Source of the DNA: Nymphalis io
Lineage: Eukaryota > Arthropoda > Insecta > Lepidoptera > Nymphalidae
Assembly (NCBI RefSeq): GCF_905147045.1
Contig: NC_065888.1
Coordinates: 14,451,001 to 14,515,000 of the forward strand
Direction: 5' to 3'
Length of the DNA: 64,000 nucleotides
Each line of letters starts with the position of its first letter. Position 1 is the first letter of the stretch. A program made the position numbers and the translations under genes. This document shows, piece by piece, positions 21,725-33,348 of the stretch. The notes beneath the pieces are model-generated. The model saw only the letters and a program-made list of their open reading frames with translations. It made no database searches and had not been told where the DNA came from.

Positions 21725-22600
21725 TAATAAAGTTTTTATTATTATTCAGTTTATATTGTTTTATTTATTTAAGTAACACGGTCAATATGTAAACAAATAT
21801 GGGAAGTCGATTTTTAAACCACTTCGAATTATAGTCGCTTGCATCCTTTTTTAATCAGCTTCTATATTAAAAACGAACGTCTAAATTTAATATCCATCTG
21901 CCGTACTTATAAACATTGCTTAGACGGTGACGAGCTAAGGAATGCTGTGTCTTTTTTTGTCGAATGTAAAATAAGTAATGTCAGAAAGAGCCAACCAGCA
22001 ACTAATCGACATTAATAAGTAAGGCCGTATATAATTACGTTATAGTTTGTCATATATAAATAATATTTCATGCTATATATTTTAAAAAGAACAAATGTAG
22101 GTAGCAAAAGGATCCTTAAGTTTTGTTATGAATAAAAGATGATTAATCTAGACCAAGTCTTTTTACGAGTCGTAAAACTTTACAGTCCAGTCTATATTTA
22201 TGTATATATGTACAATTGCGATTTCACGACTTATGTATCCGATACATCAACGTAATGAAATACTAGAGATCGTTTCGTCTTTAACGAGTTACATATTAAA
22301 CAATCTTTACTTGTTGTTTTTAATCTGTCTTATCATAAGATACTTTGCTATGGAAAACGAATTGTTTCAGAAGAAAAAACAAATTATGCATAGAAATAAA
22401 CAGCTTAAAATTTTAAATTTCTATCATACTATTTTTCAATCGTTTACCAATCATATATTATATATACATATGTATAAGCAAAAAATTAAATATTTAAAAG
22501 GCTTATAAAATTATTAGACAACGCATATGTTTTTATTATATGAATGTTTTTTCTTTGTTAAATACTTTTATATTATTAGATATAGACCACAGATACACAA
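21725..22600. other. Spacer without recognised gene
   Basis: AT-rich. The 102-codon frame at 22200-22508 has low-complexity composition and no splice or domain support. Confidence 0.4.
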
Positions 22601-22602
22601 AG

Positions 22603-22902
22603 ATTTTTATTTATTTTTTATAGTATAGGTAGACAGATGAGCATATGGGCCACCTGATGGTAAGTGGTCACCAACGCCCATAGACATTGGCATTGTAAGA
22701 AATGTTAACCATCGCTTACTTAGCCAATGCGCCACCAACCTTGGGAAATAAGATATTATGTCCCTTGTGCATGTAATTACACTGGCTAACTCACCCTTTA
22801 AGCCGGAACACAACAATACCAAGTACTGCTGTTTTGCGGTAGAATATCTGATGAGTGGGTGGTACCTACCCAGACGAGCTTGCACAAAGCTCTACCAACA
22901 GT
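22603..22902 (-). mobile_element. SINE-C, near full length
   Basis: Older-type variants ('cgcccatagacattgg', 'aataccaagtactgc'). The hairpin core is intact. It ends at 'ctaccaacagt'. Confidence 0.85.
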
Positions 22903-22904
22903 AG

Positions 22905-23925
22905 AATAAATAAGGAGTTAAGGATGAAGAACGTAACACACCAAGTTAATTCACTTCATGAGCATCTAGCAAATAGAGATTTACGCATCAGGTACATAAT
23001 CGTTTCATATTGAATATCTTACATTACACTAAGACAATCATAACAGTTGTATAAAGATACGCATCAATCCAGTATGTCTGAAAGTCAACTTATTATAAAG
23101 ACAGCTCCACTTACATTTATCCTTTGAAAAAGTTAATACTTTCCCGGACTTAAGCCCGTGCTATTGAGAACGGAAGCGTATTAAAAATAATACTACTATT
23201 AATAATGCTTAGTTTTGAATTTAAAAATTCCAAAATTTTAAATATTTCCTTATATTTTATACACTTTCAAGCTAATATCGTTTAATTTTAATACATATAG
23301 CATGATAAATATGATGCATAGTAGCTTCATTGCACAATATTCTGCTTCTCCGGAAGATAGATAGCCTGGCTTAAAAATACAGCACTAGAGCTGTTAACAC
23401 AATAGGTTGGTTTAGGCTGTCGGCGATACAGAATGCAGGAAGGATGCGAAGGAGCCAGTCGTTTACTGGGAGTTATAACCGATGAAAACCGGTTTGTAGG
23501 CAAGGGTAGGGTAGCCACGAAACTTATTTTCAATTTTTTTTTGTAAATTAGTCCGTAACTCCTTAATATAAATCATAATAGGACGTACATTAAAGTTGTA
23601 TTCCAAGATATTTTATTTTCAAATCTAGAGGTTTTGCATCAAACGATCTTAGACTATAAGATTACATTTTTAGAACACTTTAATTTTGTTCATACTGTTT
23701 TGTATTACATGGTGACTAAATTATGTCGAAATTTTCTAAAATACCACGTTCTATATAAAAATATAAATAATAATATATCTCTAGAGGATTTTGTTATGAA
23801 GCTGAAATTATGAAACGCCTTATTTTTTCATAATAAAAATAATCCCATTAACTGGTGTAATACACCTAGGCCTTTCACAATTGTTTTTGGATTGTTTTAT
23901 AATAGATGAAGCAATTTACTCTCCA
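22905..23925. other. Spacer with one unrecognised open frame
   Basis: A GC-richer stretch at 23340-23520 is open for 68 codons on the minus strand (23533-23327). I recognise neither a domain nor a repeat family. The rest is AT-rich. Confidence 0.3.
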
Positions 23926-24175
23926 GCCATGAACTCAGTGGCTAAAACCGGTGAATCTTAACGAAAGACTGTGGGATCAAAATTAAGCATACATACTAAC
24001 AGTGAGTCCTTCCTGATTGAGTCTTAATGTATTTAATTATAAGCAATCATCATGAACAAACCTGTATTTATCGGATGAGATTCTGTCAATTGTATAACCA
24101 CCACGGCATTAGAGCCTATTAGAATAAGGAGAGGAGGTTTTTGTCCAGCAGTGGTACTTCCAAGCTGTTAATACC
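23926..24175 (+). mobile_element. SINE-A, old copy
   Basis: The head ('ccatgaactcagtgg', 'tgtgggatcaaaatt') and the tail ('aaggagaggaggtttt', 'gtccagcagtggtac', 'aagctgttaat') are recognisable. The middle is diverged. Confidence 0.6.
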
Positions 24176-24179
24176 GCAT

Positions 24180-25275
24180 TATTTATTTAGATATAAGACA
24201 CTGCATTGATCGAGAAGCTGTGACAGCATTGATCGAGGTCCATTATATATATTTTTCTTTTTCTGGCGTGTATCTACGCTATTTGAGGGTAAAATATCTG
24301 CCAATGTCACGTAATCCATTATATCATTTTGCAGAGAGCGACAGTGACAGTGACGGACGTCATTAATTTCAGTAAATATTTTTAGTTCATCACACAAAAA
24401 ATACTTATCCCTCCTGTCAGGCCTTTTCAGACGTTCTTTCAAACACATCAAAAGACAAAAATATAGACGAAAACGTCAAATTTTACTTAAATATTTTCTA
24501 ACTCTGTCGTTGATTTTAATAAAGATTAATATTATGGTACCAATGAATTTTTCCAATGAATTGAAAAGTGGAATCTTTGATTTATAGTATTAATAATTTT
24601 TATTTATAAATATCTCATATAATTGTTGTAATGTAAGTCAGTCATCATAAGGCCCATGAAAGGTAATAAAATAAATATGTGAATTACCAAAGCAGCAGCT
24701 GCTGTTTAATAATTTTTTATGTTAAAATACAACATCTCCTAGATTTGTTTTTATCTGTTTATATCTCTCTAAATCTAGACCAAGTTTTGACTGAGGATCG
24801 TACTTTGTTCGACTGCAAAGCACTTTTTGTTCAAGATCTGAGACGAAAAGATCATAATTCGGGCATTCATTGAGTCTAAAGTTAAATTATTAAAACAATT
24901 GCCTGTTAATAAAATAAAATAAACAGCTCAAATTGTTAACTAAGTTATTGAAACTATTCTATTATCAAACTCAAAGAAGTTTAATTTCAAAAACACAAAA
25001 CTTAGTCACCCTAGGCTGTTAAAAGTAAATGAAACGAGCTTAATGTTATCGATGTAGCATGTGCTCAGTAAATGTGCTCACGATGCTCATGCACGTAACC
25101 AGATATAGAACACCTCGAGAGGATTGCGAGGAATACTCGGAGCTTAACATGAAACTAGTAACGTTATGTGAATTTTACAACACATTATTTATTAACATGA
25201 ACATACGTACTTCCCAGGTAATATAATTGTGTTACATTTTCTGATGTTTGAATGGAGTTTAAACAACGTTTTATA
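24180..25275. other. Spacer without recognised gene
   Basis: AT-rich; nothing recognisable beyond short open frames. Confidence 0.35.
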
Positions 25276-25280
25276 ACAAA

Positions 25281-25473
25281 AATAATAATAATATCCTGGG
25301 ACATTATTCACACACGGCCATCTGATCCCAAAACAAGAGCTTGTACTATGGAAACCAGACAACCTATATACTACTTTCTTTCGTACACAAATGTCTGTTC
25401 TGGGTGGGAATCGAACCCACAACCTTCAGCGTGAAAGGCAATTATCTACTAACCACGCCAACCAGCCCGTCAA
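25281..25473 (-). mobile_element. SINE-D, internally deleted
   Basis: The minus-strand head 'gccaaccagcccgtc'-side A box and B box 'gggaatcgaacccac' are intact, as is the end block 'cacggccatctgatccc'. About 60 bp of the middle (the constant 'aattatctatataagtatg' block) are missing. Confidence 0.75.
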
Positions 25474-25639
25474 ATATATAAATACATTTATATCTTCAGA
25501 TCTATTCTTCTAATGTGAAATATCTATTGGTGCACCTTGGGGGTGAGACCGTATGCCGTGATGACAAACGACACGATTCTCTACTCTGTTGGATATACGT
25601 GGCGCGAACACAATTTAACTTTGAAAATATAACGGAACT

Positions 25640-25840
25640 ACATTTATATTTATATTCACCCACGAATTTGCCTTTGTGTTAAGAAGGGTAGGGAATTAAA
25701 AAAAACAGATAGCCTATGTCCGTCCTTGGGGTTCAAACTTGCTTCATACTAAGATTATATCAAAATCAGTTCAATGGTATAGCCGTGAAGGAATAACAGA
25801 CATATTTACTATCGCATTTGTAATATCAGTATAGACTATC
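25640..25840 (+). repeat. Repeat I copy
   Basis: 'ggggttcaaacttgcttc', 'atatcaaaatcagttcaatgg' and 'agccgtgaaggaataacaga' form the conserved 3' block of an abundant lepidopteran repeat. Class uncertain. Confidence 0.45.
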
Positions 25841-26254
25841 ACCATATTTGTGAATTGCTTTTCTTTAAAAAAAAATTACTTCGATAACACCAAGTCTTGA
25901 CGTAAACATTTTCCATCATGTCCCAGGAGATTTAAATCCTTTATTATCTTGGCATAAATAGACCGTATAACCAACTTTATAAGTTTCCACCGTACTGAAT
26001 TTCAGCCCATCCATCAAGTGGTTTTAAACATCGTACCTAATACACTGATATAATATAAAACGTACACCTAAAAAGTTGTGGTTGTGTGGTGTGAATGTCA
26101 TAATTTTTTAATTTTTGTGAAACATATTTTAAGCACGGTAGATAGATATTGTTACGTTGTGGATTTGTAATGTTTCGTGAGTATTATGTCTTTATATTTT
26201 TGTCTTTGAAATATAATGTATCTATTCACATAGTATAATAGCATACTTATATAT

Positions 26255-26490
26255 AATATTATTTATATATATAAAGCTGAAGAATTTTGTTCATTTGTTT
26301 GCGCTAATTTCGAGATAGAACAATCCGATTTTAAATTATGTTTTTTTTATGTTTGGTAGGTTATTTATTGTGAAAGATTATGGACTGTATCACATCACTC
26401 GGCTAAGACCCGTGAGAGTTTTCACGACTCGGTTCGAGTGAAACCGCGTGGAGCAGAGTAATGACCCGACTAAAACTTAATACTTATAAA
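26255..26490 (+). repeat. Repeat H copy
   Basis: 'aaagctgaagaattttgttc', 'gcgctaatttcgagatagaa', 'atcactcggctaagaccc' and 'gtgaaaccgcgtggagcag' match, in order, a very common lepidopteran repeat. Minus-strand fragments lie at 54122 and 58226. Confidence 0.5.
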
Positions 26491-26590
26491 GATTATAGTA
26501 ATTAATATGCATTTCTATTCATAATTTCGTTAAAAATGTATTTCACGTTTTTAATGAAGTTTTCCAATTTGTACCGGATACATAAACATA

Positions 26591-26865
26591 CAGTAACGTA
26601 ACAGCCTGTGAATGTCTCACTGCTGGGCTAAGGCCTCCCCTCCCTTTTTGAGGAGTTTTTTATCTACCAACTCGCATTGGAGTAGCGTGTTGGAATATGC
26701 TCCAAGCCTCCTCATCAATAGGAGAGGAGCCCTAAGCCAGATGAAGATACACTTCGCCGCTTATCAGGAGATGAATTATAAACAGGAATAAGCCCATGAA
26801 AACTCAATTGTTTGAATCTTCGGCTAATCTCGGCACTCTGCAGTAGTGTTAGTATGTAGTTTATT
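26591..26865 (-). mobile_element. SINE-A with internal inversion
   Basis: The outer parts (26591-26645 and about 26740-26865) are SINE-A on the minus strand. The middle (about 26650-26738, 'ctaccaactcgcattgg' to 'ccctaagcca') is on the plus strand. The middle overlaps the left part in content, so a simple flip alone does not explain it. Confidence 0.65.
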
Positions 26866-27258
26866 TTACGCCATATTAGAGTTTAGACAAATGAAATGGT
26901 CGGACAAATGACCCAGAGCTAAGCTCTAAATCTTCGTAAGTAGCGCCGCGCAGCTGGCGCTCCGGAGTCCACGTTCTGATTATTTAATATGCAATCACAC
27001 GCGCCAACCCGCGATAACGGGAGATAGAACGTAATATTAGTTTAAAATATAACAACAAGCAAATATAACCTGCTAAGGTTTATACGCGTGTTTTTATTTT
27101 ATTATATGTTCACAAAACTAGTAACTACTGTTACCTGATTACATAGGTTAGTTATTCTGTTGTGAGACAATGTATACGCTTTTATAACAGGAACGCAGTT
27201 AAGGAACGATTGGGTGCTAAAGGATATTACAAAACCAATGACTTTCCTGAGTTGTTTA

Positions 27259-27516
27259 CGAGCCGGTTGGCGTGGTTGGTAGATCGGACTTTCACGCCGA
27301 TGGGCGTGGGTTCGATTCCCACCCAGGACAGACATTTGTGTGCACAAACATGTCTGTTTGTCCTGAGTCTAGGTGTAATTATCTATGCAAGTATGTATTT
27401 ACAAAATAAATGTAGTATATCACTTGTCTGGCTTCCATAGCACAAGCTCTGTACAAGCTTAATTTGGGATCAGATGGCCGTGTGTGAAAAATGGCCCATG
27501 ATATTATTATTTATTT
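27259..27516 (+). mobile_element. SINE-D, full length
   Basis: Head 'gagccggttggcgtggttgg' (A box) and 'gggttcgattcccaccc' (B box), complete body, tail 'gatattattattta'. This is among the best-preserved copies in the window. Confidence 0.85.
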
Positions 27517-27519
27517 CCG

Positions 27520-28029
27520 AACTAGCAGTAGATATTTGACAAACAATAAATAAAGCTTAAATATTGAATAAAGATATTTGATTTTGATTTATTACTCGAA
27601 AATGGTTAGACCGATTTGTATGATTTAAATTTATTCTTTTTTAGTAGGTTCCAGGTGGTACCTATATGTTGAATTTAATTTATTTTATGTTTTTTTTTTC
27701 TTCTAGGAACGATAAAATCCAAGTTTGTGAGACTGTCATCAACGTAAGCTTTTCATGGAAATTGTTTTATCATTAATAATAATATAACAAACATTATTTC
27801 GGATGGATTTGTTCGGTAAGTCAAAGTCGGTATTTAAAAAAAAAAAAACAATAATTTAAAAGATAAAAATAAAATATAATAATACTTAATATATATCGTA
27901 TATCGTTGGTATCAACAACATACACACACTCGCATACGCATGACGCATTATACTTTACTTTAAGCTTTATGCAGAAGTAAAATAATATTCGTTGTAATAA
28001 TTTTACGTACAAGCTATTGGATTATTACC
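27520..28029. other. Spacer without recognised gene
   Basis: AT-rich, with poly(A/T) runs; no recognised exon. Confidence 0.35.
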
Positions 28030-28074
28030 AAATAAAAAAAAAAATTATAAACGCGATAGTGAGTGTGTTTATTT

Positions 28075-28170
28075 GTTACACTTTTTCGTTTTAACTACTC
28101 AACCGATCATCATGAAATTTTGCACACACGCTGTTAGAGATAACATATTTTTAATATCAATTTGAGATAA
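28075..28170 (+). repeat. Repeat G fragment
   Basis: 'aactactcaaccgatcatc', 'atgaaattttgcacacacg' and 'ctgttagagataaca' match repeat G. It runs into the palindrome at 28173-28231. Confidence 0.5.
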
Positions 28171-28172
28171 GG

Positions 28173-28231
28173 TTATTTCAGAGAGCTCCTGTAAAAGGGC
28201 CCTTCCCTTTTACAGGAGCTCTCTGAAATAA
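28173..28231. repeat. Perfect 27/5/27 inverted repeat
   Basis: Arms 28173-28199 and 28205-28231 are exact reverse complements, with a 5-nt loop, ccctt. No mismatch is present, which implies recent origin or constraint. A transcript would form a 27-bp stem. Confidence 0.95.
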
Positions 28232-29223
28232 ATAAAAGCTAAACCGCCAGTATTTGGAGGATTGCTTAAACTGCTCGCATGCCTTCCCGTTAACTTTATT
28301 TCCATTTATTTTAAACATAATTCACTATTTTTGCAAATAACAATTATTATTGACACGTGTAGTACTAGTAGAAATTCTTAAAGTACTTGACGCCGACCGT
28401 TACATGTTTTTGTGACTAAACTAAACTTTTTTAAATAAAAACGTAATTAAATTAATTTCTGATAATTTTCAAGTCGTTTTTTATTTATATTTTAAGACTC
28501 ATCTTTACAATAACGATAACTCACAGCTTTTCAGCTTTTTCCGTCGGAGTCGCAGAGAATAGTAGTTAATAATAAGTAGGAAAGTTTATCTTGAAGAAAT
28601 GTGGTTATAGAAAAAAATGTGTTATACCAATTTAAGATATTTATTTACAAATAAATAAACTTATACAATAATCATATTCACTATGTTAACAAAACATACT
28701 TGCTATTTAAATTTGGATACGATGATTATTTAACGTCAAACAATAACAGCTATAATTTTACAATTAAATAAAGCACAGCGCAAAAGAGCAGAGGTGCAAA
28801 TAGCCGCGTGTAGAGTAACACATATGCTCATGCAAACGCGTTTCTACACGCAGTGGTGTGAATAAATCAATGCGCAGTCTTGCACATTCGCGAGTTTTTT
28901 AGTGTGCTTCGCGTGTAAAAACTACTCGACCATGCACAGCATGTGTTACAATTCACCAAATGTACGCCAGCCTTTTACATTTATAATATTATCAACGAAT
29001 TCCGCTTTACGTATCTTGTGTTATGTTCGATGTAATTTCAATACGTATTTTCATAGCTTAAAATTATAGCAACTGTCTTTAGCAAGTGTGTTTTTTTATT
29101 TGGATATCAGTGTACCGGTCTTTGGGATCGTGATAATTTAATGCAAAAGATGTGTCTTAAAAACGTTCCCATACTTAAAAGTAGTAACCTCCCTTTTGTC
29201 TTTACTTATTTCTATTTGTTGTT
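28232..29223. other. Downstream spacer of gene 2
   Basis: Mostly AT-rich. Near 28800-28960 there is a CG-richer part with an 8-bp inverted pair, gcgtgtag / ctacacgc. No exon was recognised. Confidence 0.35.
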
Positions 29224-29237
29224 TTTATTTATTTATT
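29224..29237 (-). terminator. Poly(A) signals of gene 2
   Basis: Three overlapping minus-strand AATAAA hexamers lie about 30-43 bases after the gene 2 stop codon, implying a short 3' UTR. Confidence 0.5.
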
Positions 29238-29266
29238 TAGTACTTAAATTAAATAACAATCAAGTC

Positions 29267-32200
29267 TTAATAAATGCCATGGCTCTCTTTCCTGTACGGC
29301 CCAGGTGAGCCGTATTCATAGTGGTGGGGAACATAATGGCTGTGGTGATCATGGTGTTCCGATTTCTTCTCTTTAAGATAGCTCACAAACCAGGATAAAA
29401 AGTAGCCGGCCTTGTGGATGACAATCCAGAAGACGAAAGCGTATATCAGTTTTAGTATAAATACCTTCTTCAATACTAAGTCAGCAAAATAAACTGAAAC
29501 AAAAATTTAAATGTTAATTATATTATATATATAATATAAAATTGCGACGCAAAAAAATCTATATGATTACATTATATTAATTATATTATGATTTTAGAGA
29601 ATTTCTGGAATTGCAAAACGTTGCTATGTTTGGTTTGGTCGGTTAGTAAAACTGTATACTTCAGCGTAGTTACCTAGTCTCCACTTCTGGTTGGTCACCA
29701 TAACTAGTCAGAATAACTTTATTGTCACAGCATCTAGTTATAAATAGATGTTTAGTTTTTTATTTACCTACTCCTTAAGAGGTTAGAAGACTTTTGCCCG
29801 ACAAGGAATTTATGAACGTACAATCTACTTCACAAACAAAGACTGAAACCACTTGTTTTTTTTTAAATATAATAATAATACTTTTAATTTGTTATATAAT
29901 GTGATCAATAAAAGTCGCCTAAAGTCATTACTCATTATATTCGAAGTTGTGATAGCTTCAACATTACTCTTGGGACTAATATAGAAATTGAGATTGCCTC
30001 CTCGGAGGCACCCTCCGAGGAGGCGAAACCTTTTGTTCGACAATCACAAATGAAAGGATTTATGAATAATAAAACTGACAATTTATTTCTTTCTTATTGG
30101 TTAATAAAACACAATTAAAGCATTACTTCATTCGGCCATGAAGAGCAGTCTCAATGACTATAGCGAACGAGGGAAAAAATTGAAGTCAGAAAGTATGCAC
30201 AACGAGTACGCCTACTCGCGATTCTTTCACTATCATATTTTAACAGAACAGCAATCCGACAAAAATAAAGAGATATCAACGGTTGGACTAATGCGTTTAA
30301 ATGCTTTTAGGACAAGTTAGTATATCACTGCGACTGCCTCGTTGGTATAGTGACTAGATAGGCCGCTGACCCGGAGGTCCTGGGTCCAATTCCCAGGTCG
30401 AGCCAATATAAAGTTATTGGGTTTTTTAGTCAAAAATTCTCAATACCTGCCCGGGGTTTGGAAGTTGAAAATGTGTACACTCCCGTGCCCCGGAAAGCAC
30501 GTAAAGCCGTTGGTCCTGCGCCTGAACTTTTTCCATTAGTTTCGGATTTGCCGTTCCATCGGATTATGAGATCTAGAGAATTCCACCAACCCGCATTGGA
30601 GCAGCGTAGTGGAATAAACTCTATACCTTCTCCTCAAAAAGGGAGAGGAGGCCTTAGCCAAGCAGTAGGACATTCACAGGCTGTTACTGTAGGGAATAGA
30701 GAGTGCACTTGTGTTTACGCAAAAACTTGTGCACTATATCTACCTGCCTACCTGCCTGCGCAGTAGGCTAATCTTGAGATTGGAGGATCTTATATCACTG
30801 AAAACTATAGGCTGCGATTGAGACTTGCTTTACGAGAAACTCCACAAATTTTATTCGCTGGCTGGCGTAGCTTGGGGCGTAGGACCTAGCATTTGCAGAT
30901 TATAAACTAGCCACTAAACAAACGAGATAATTAACATTGGTTTTATTCAATATTTTACATTAAATTATAGACATTGGTCGAATTCAACCATAATGATTTA
31001 TTTTGAGTTATATTCATTTTTTTTATAATATTGAAGCTACGAAAAAAAAAGAAAATCGACAGATAAACAGAGAAGAAAAAGGTACTCTTCGTTTTTGCCT
31101 ATTTATATAATATATATACAACGCAGAAAACAATAGAAACAATTTAGACATTATTGACCTTGTATCATATTGTTTATGCAATTGTATAAAATATGTATAC
31201 AAACACATCCCTAAGCTGTATACTGATAGTAAGTGTAACAATGAGAAGAAATATTTTAATATATCAAACAGACGCTAGGTTCACAGCGATATGAAAGATA
31301 AAAGCGCTTTTGAATAACGCTCGGAAAATCTAATTTGAATAAAGAATATTATTAAAATGGAACAACATATTAACGTTAAAACTCATCTTTTAAACTATAC
31401 GTTACATAAAATATTAATTAGTAAAATAAAAAGTAAAGTAATAGCCTTTAATTATCCGACAGCTGGGCATAGGTCTCCTCTGCTTTCGAGACGGTTTTAT
31501 TAGTTATTTCACCACCCTGCTGCAGTTGGTGGACAGACATGTGTCAGAATCTCATTCGACACATGCAGGTTTTCACGTGTTTATCGTCGAGCACGAGATG
31601 AATTAATATATTGATTAGCATATTATCCAAACCTTACCCAAGGTTATCGACATATCACAAAGGTAACATTAGTAAGCTGAAGTGGCAGTGGACTGGTCTG
31701 GTCGCAGAACCGACAACTTTTGGACTAATCGTTTACGAAATCAAGCTTTGGCAAGAGAAGCGTAGGACGCATTCCAGCTAGGTGGAGTGATGATATACAT
31801 ACGTAAAGTGGCTGGCGGCGGATGGAAATTGAGAGCTGAAGATCGAGCTGAGTGGCGTGCCATTGGAGAGGCCCATGTCCAGCAGTGAAAGAGAACAGGA
31901 TGAAGATAATAAGAATAAAGACGTATCGACTAAGCCATCTCGACTAATTAGTAAATCATTGTATTTTTGAAACATGTTTCAGTTTCAAAAACTAAAACTT
32001 TGTAGTACAAAAGTACTCAAAACTAACTTTATTTTTAAGGAGCACGTTAAAACTACATTAATTAATTAGTTCAGTATAAGTGTTCGCCCAAGCAGCTGAA
32101 GATCAAACTTCAAATTTAAACTTCTCGAATTCATTAATTAAACTAAAGTAAATATAATGTACTTCAAGACTTCGCACTGAGATAGTCCAGTAAATCTTAA

Positions 32201-33008
32201 TCGAAGATTGTGGGTTCAAAAGCGAGCCAAGCTCTACTGAATTTTCATCTGCTTAATACTCGTATAGTTTAAAATTATTCATAAATGAAATAACGTAAAT
32301 AAACCTGCATGAGTTGGAAAAAATACTGCCACATATGTACATATACAACTCGTGGGTTATTTGTAGACTATTGTTGTTACTTTTTGTTTTTTTTTTTTTT
32401 TATTTCAATAATAACTAAATGATTAAAAACCGATGTTAGTTTCACCGGTGCAATGGCTTTGTGCAGAGCGTATGGGTACAAACTCACTAATACTAGACTA
32501 TTAAGGGCTGGTATATATATCAGCAGTATATATGGGCGAAAAAGACTAGTGACCATCTGGTGTATTATTTGCTCAAATAAAAAAAACCTAAAATATACTC
32601 CAGCTATACTATTCCTTTAACAGGCAAACACAAGTTCATAAATCATGTTTCTGGTGCATGTTCTATTAAAACACTATCCAAACCAAAGCTTCTATTTAGT
32701 GGTAGAGTAATTAGTACGTACGTACCTAAAATGGATCATCAATTTTATATTTTATTTACTTTATTATAAATAAAATAGGATTGGTTGCCTTGGAAGACGG
32801 GAAAAGTGAAATATATAAAAGCCTATTAAATTCATGATTATGAAAACAAACAAACACTAATCTATATAATATCATAATGTGAATACTCACTCAGTAAGGC
32901 AATTTTTTTCTTCTTCCCCCTCGCTTCAATTTCACTTCGTGATTCTAAGCAATCACAGGTCGTTAAAAAGCAGAAAAATAGAATTGAAAAAATTTTGTTC
33001 CAAGTCAT
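29267..33008 (-). CDS. Gene 2: short secreted Lys/hydrophobic/His-Tyr protein, two exons
   Basis: Exons are 33008-32891 (donor A|GTGAGT) and 29493-29267 (acceptor TTTTGTTTCAG). The intron is phase 1 and 3397 bp long. The protein is 114 aa. It has a signal peptide (about 1-20, ending TCDC before LE), a basic linker 'EARGKKKK' (28-35), a hydrophobic segment (36-79) with lysines at 48, 49, 54 and 67, then a His/Tyr-rich tail ending in Tyr. I chose the Met at 33008 over the in-frame Met at 33044 because it starts the signal peptide directly, as in gene 1. Compared with gene 1, CxCLE, the LL pair before the intron, and the motif VLxKVxIxK align without gaps (10 of 39 residues identical in the hydrophobic part). 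This resembles the C-terminal half of Osiris proteins; membrane or extracellular location is inferred. SINEs and an RTE remnant fill the intron. Confidence 0.72.
29996..30024. repeat. Perfect 12/5/12 inverted repeat
   Basis: Arms gcctcctcggag and ctccgaggaggc, loop gcacc, inside the intron of gene 2. GC-rich in AT-rich surroundings. Confidence 0.9.
30331..30790 (+). mobile_element. SINE-B with nested SINE-A, in gene 2 intron
   Basis: An exact 10-bp duplication, tatatcactg (30321-30330, 30791-30800), defines both ends. The head has 'gcctcgttggtatagtgac' (A box) and 'ctgggtccaattcccagg' (B box). Without the nested element it is about 345 bp. The terminal 'gccgtggccgaaatcggtc' block found in other copies is deleted. 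Confidence 0.9.
30582..30689 (+). mobile_element. 5'-truncated SINE-A inside SINE-B
   Basis: Starts at 'tccaccaacccgcattgg' and ends 'ggctgttactg'. Flanks are tagagaat (30574-30581) and tagggaat (30690-30697), one mismatch apart; the uninterrupted SINE-B copies have a single 'tagggaat' at this place. Confidence 0.85.
31437..31610 (-). mobile_element. SINE-A, old copy
   Basis: 'cagctgggcataggtctcc', 'ttatttcaccaccctgctgc', 'cgacacatgcaggttttcac' and 'gagcacgagatgaatta' are colinear with the minus-strand family. Confidence 0.65.
31670..31895 (+). pseudogene. RTE-like LINE C-terminal remnant
   Basis: Two frames carry the conserved RTE polymerase end: 'LKWQWTGLVA' near 31675, then, after frameshifts and an in-frame stop, 'IRKVAGGGWKLRAEDRAEW' and 'RAIGEAHVQQ' followed by a stop near 31886. 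That ending is characteristic of lepidopteran RTE-clade elements. Heavily decayed. Confidence 0.65.
32170..32355 (+). mobile_element. SINE-A, old 5' half
   Basis: 'ctgagatagtccagtaaatc', 'tgtgggttcaaaagcgagc' (B box) and 'aaacctgcatgagttgg' are ordered as in the family. The 3' half is absent. Confidence 0.6.
32440..32600 (+). mobile_element. SINE-C, very old copy
   Basis: 'atggctttgtgcagagcg', 'tatgggtacaaactcac', and later 'tagtgaccatctggtg' and a short A run. The middle is unrecognisable. Confidence 0.35.
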
Positions 33009-33080
33009 ATTTGTCACAATTTTTCCAAGATAATTTAGGTTCAAATAAATCCAAGATACAATGTGAACCGGTCAAGTACC

Positions 33081-33086
33081 ACTGAT
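33081..33086 (-). promoter_or_regulatory. Possible initiator of gene 2
   Basis: The minus-strand ATCAGT matches the arthropod initiator core (TCAGT) 73 bases upstream of the start codon. No clear TATA box is at -30, so support is only positional. Confidence 0.25.
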
Positions 33087-33348
33087 ATATTGATAAGGCT
33101 CATCGTTTGAACGAAGTGATAAGTGTAGGAAAGTGAGAATTTTGTTAGGTAACGTATGTAAAGGTTCTAATTATATTATATGTTGAACTTGCCATTTCTC
33201 TTGAGGTCGGTGAAACGCGTGAAATGAACTCGTGACGCATACATTGAGAGTGTCTAACTGAACTATTGTAAGACAGAAAAAGCAAATACAAGATTACGGC
33301 AAAAGGTTGTATAAGATGCAAAATTAGTTGTAGGGCGTTTGTATTCTC

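Noticed and set aside
27162..27440. 92-codon open frame on plus strand
   Set aside because: Mostly inside the SINE-D copy; non-coding.
28173..28231. MITE or IS-like terminal inverted repeats
   Set aside because: Only 5 nt separate the arms, so no internal element exists and no target duplication is seen.
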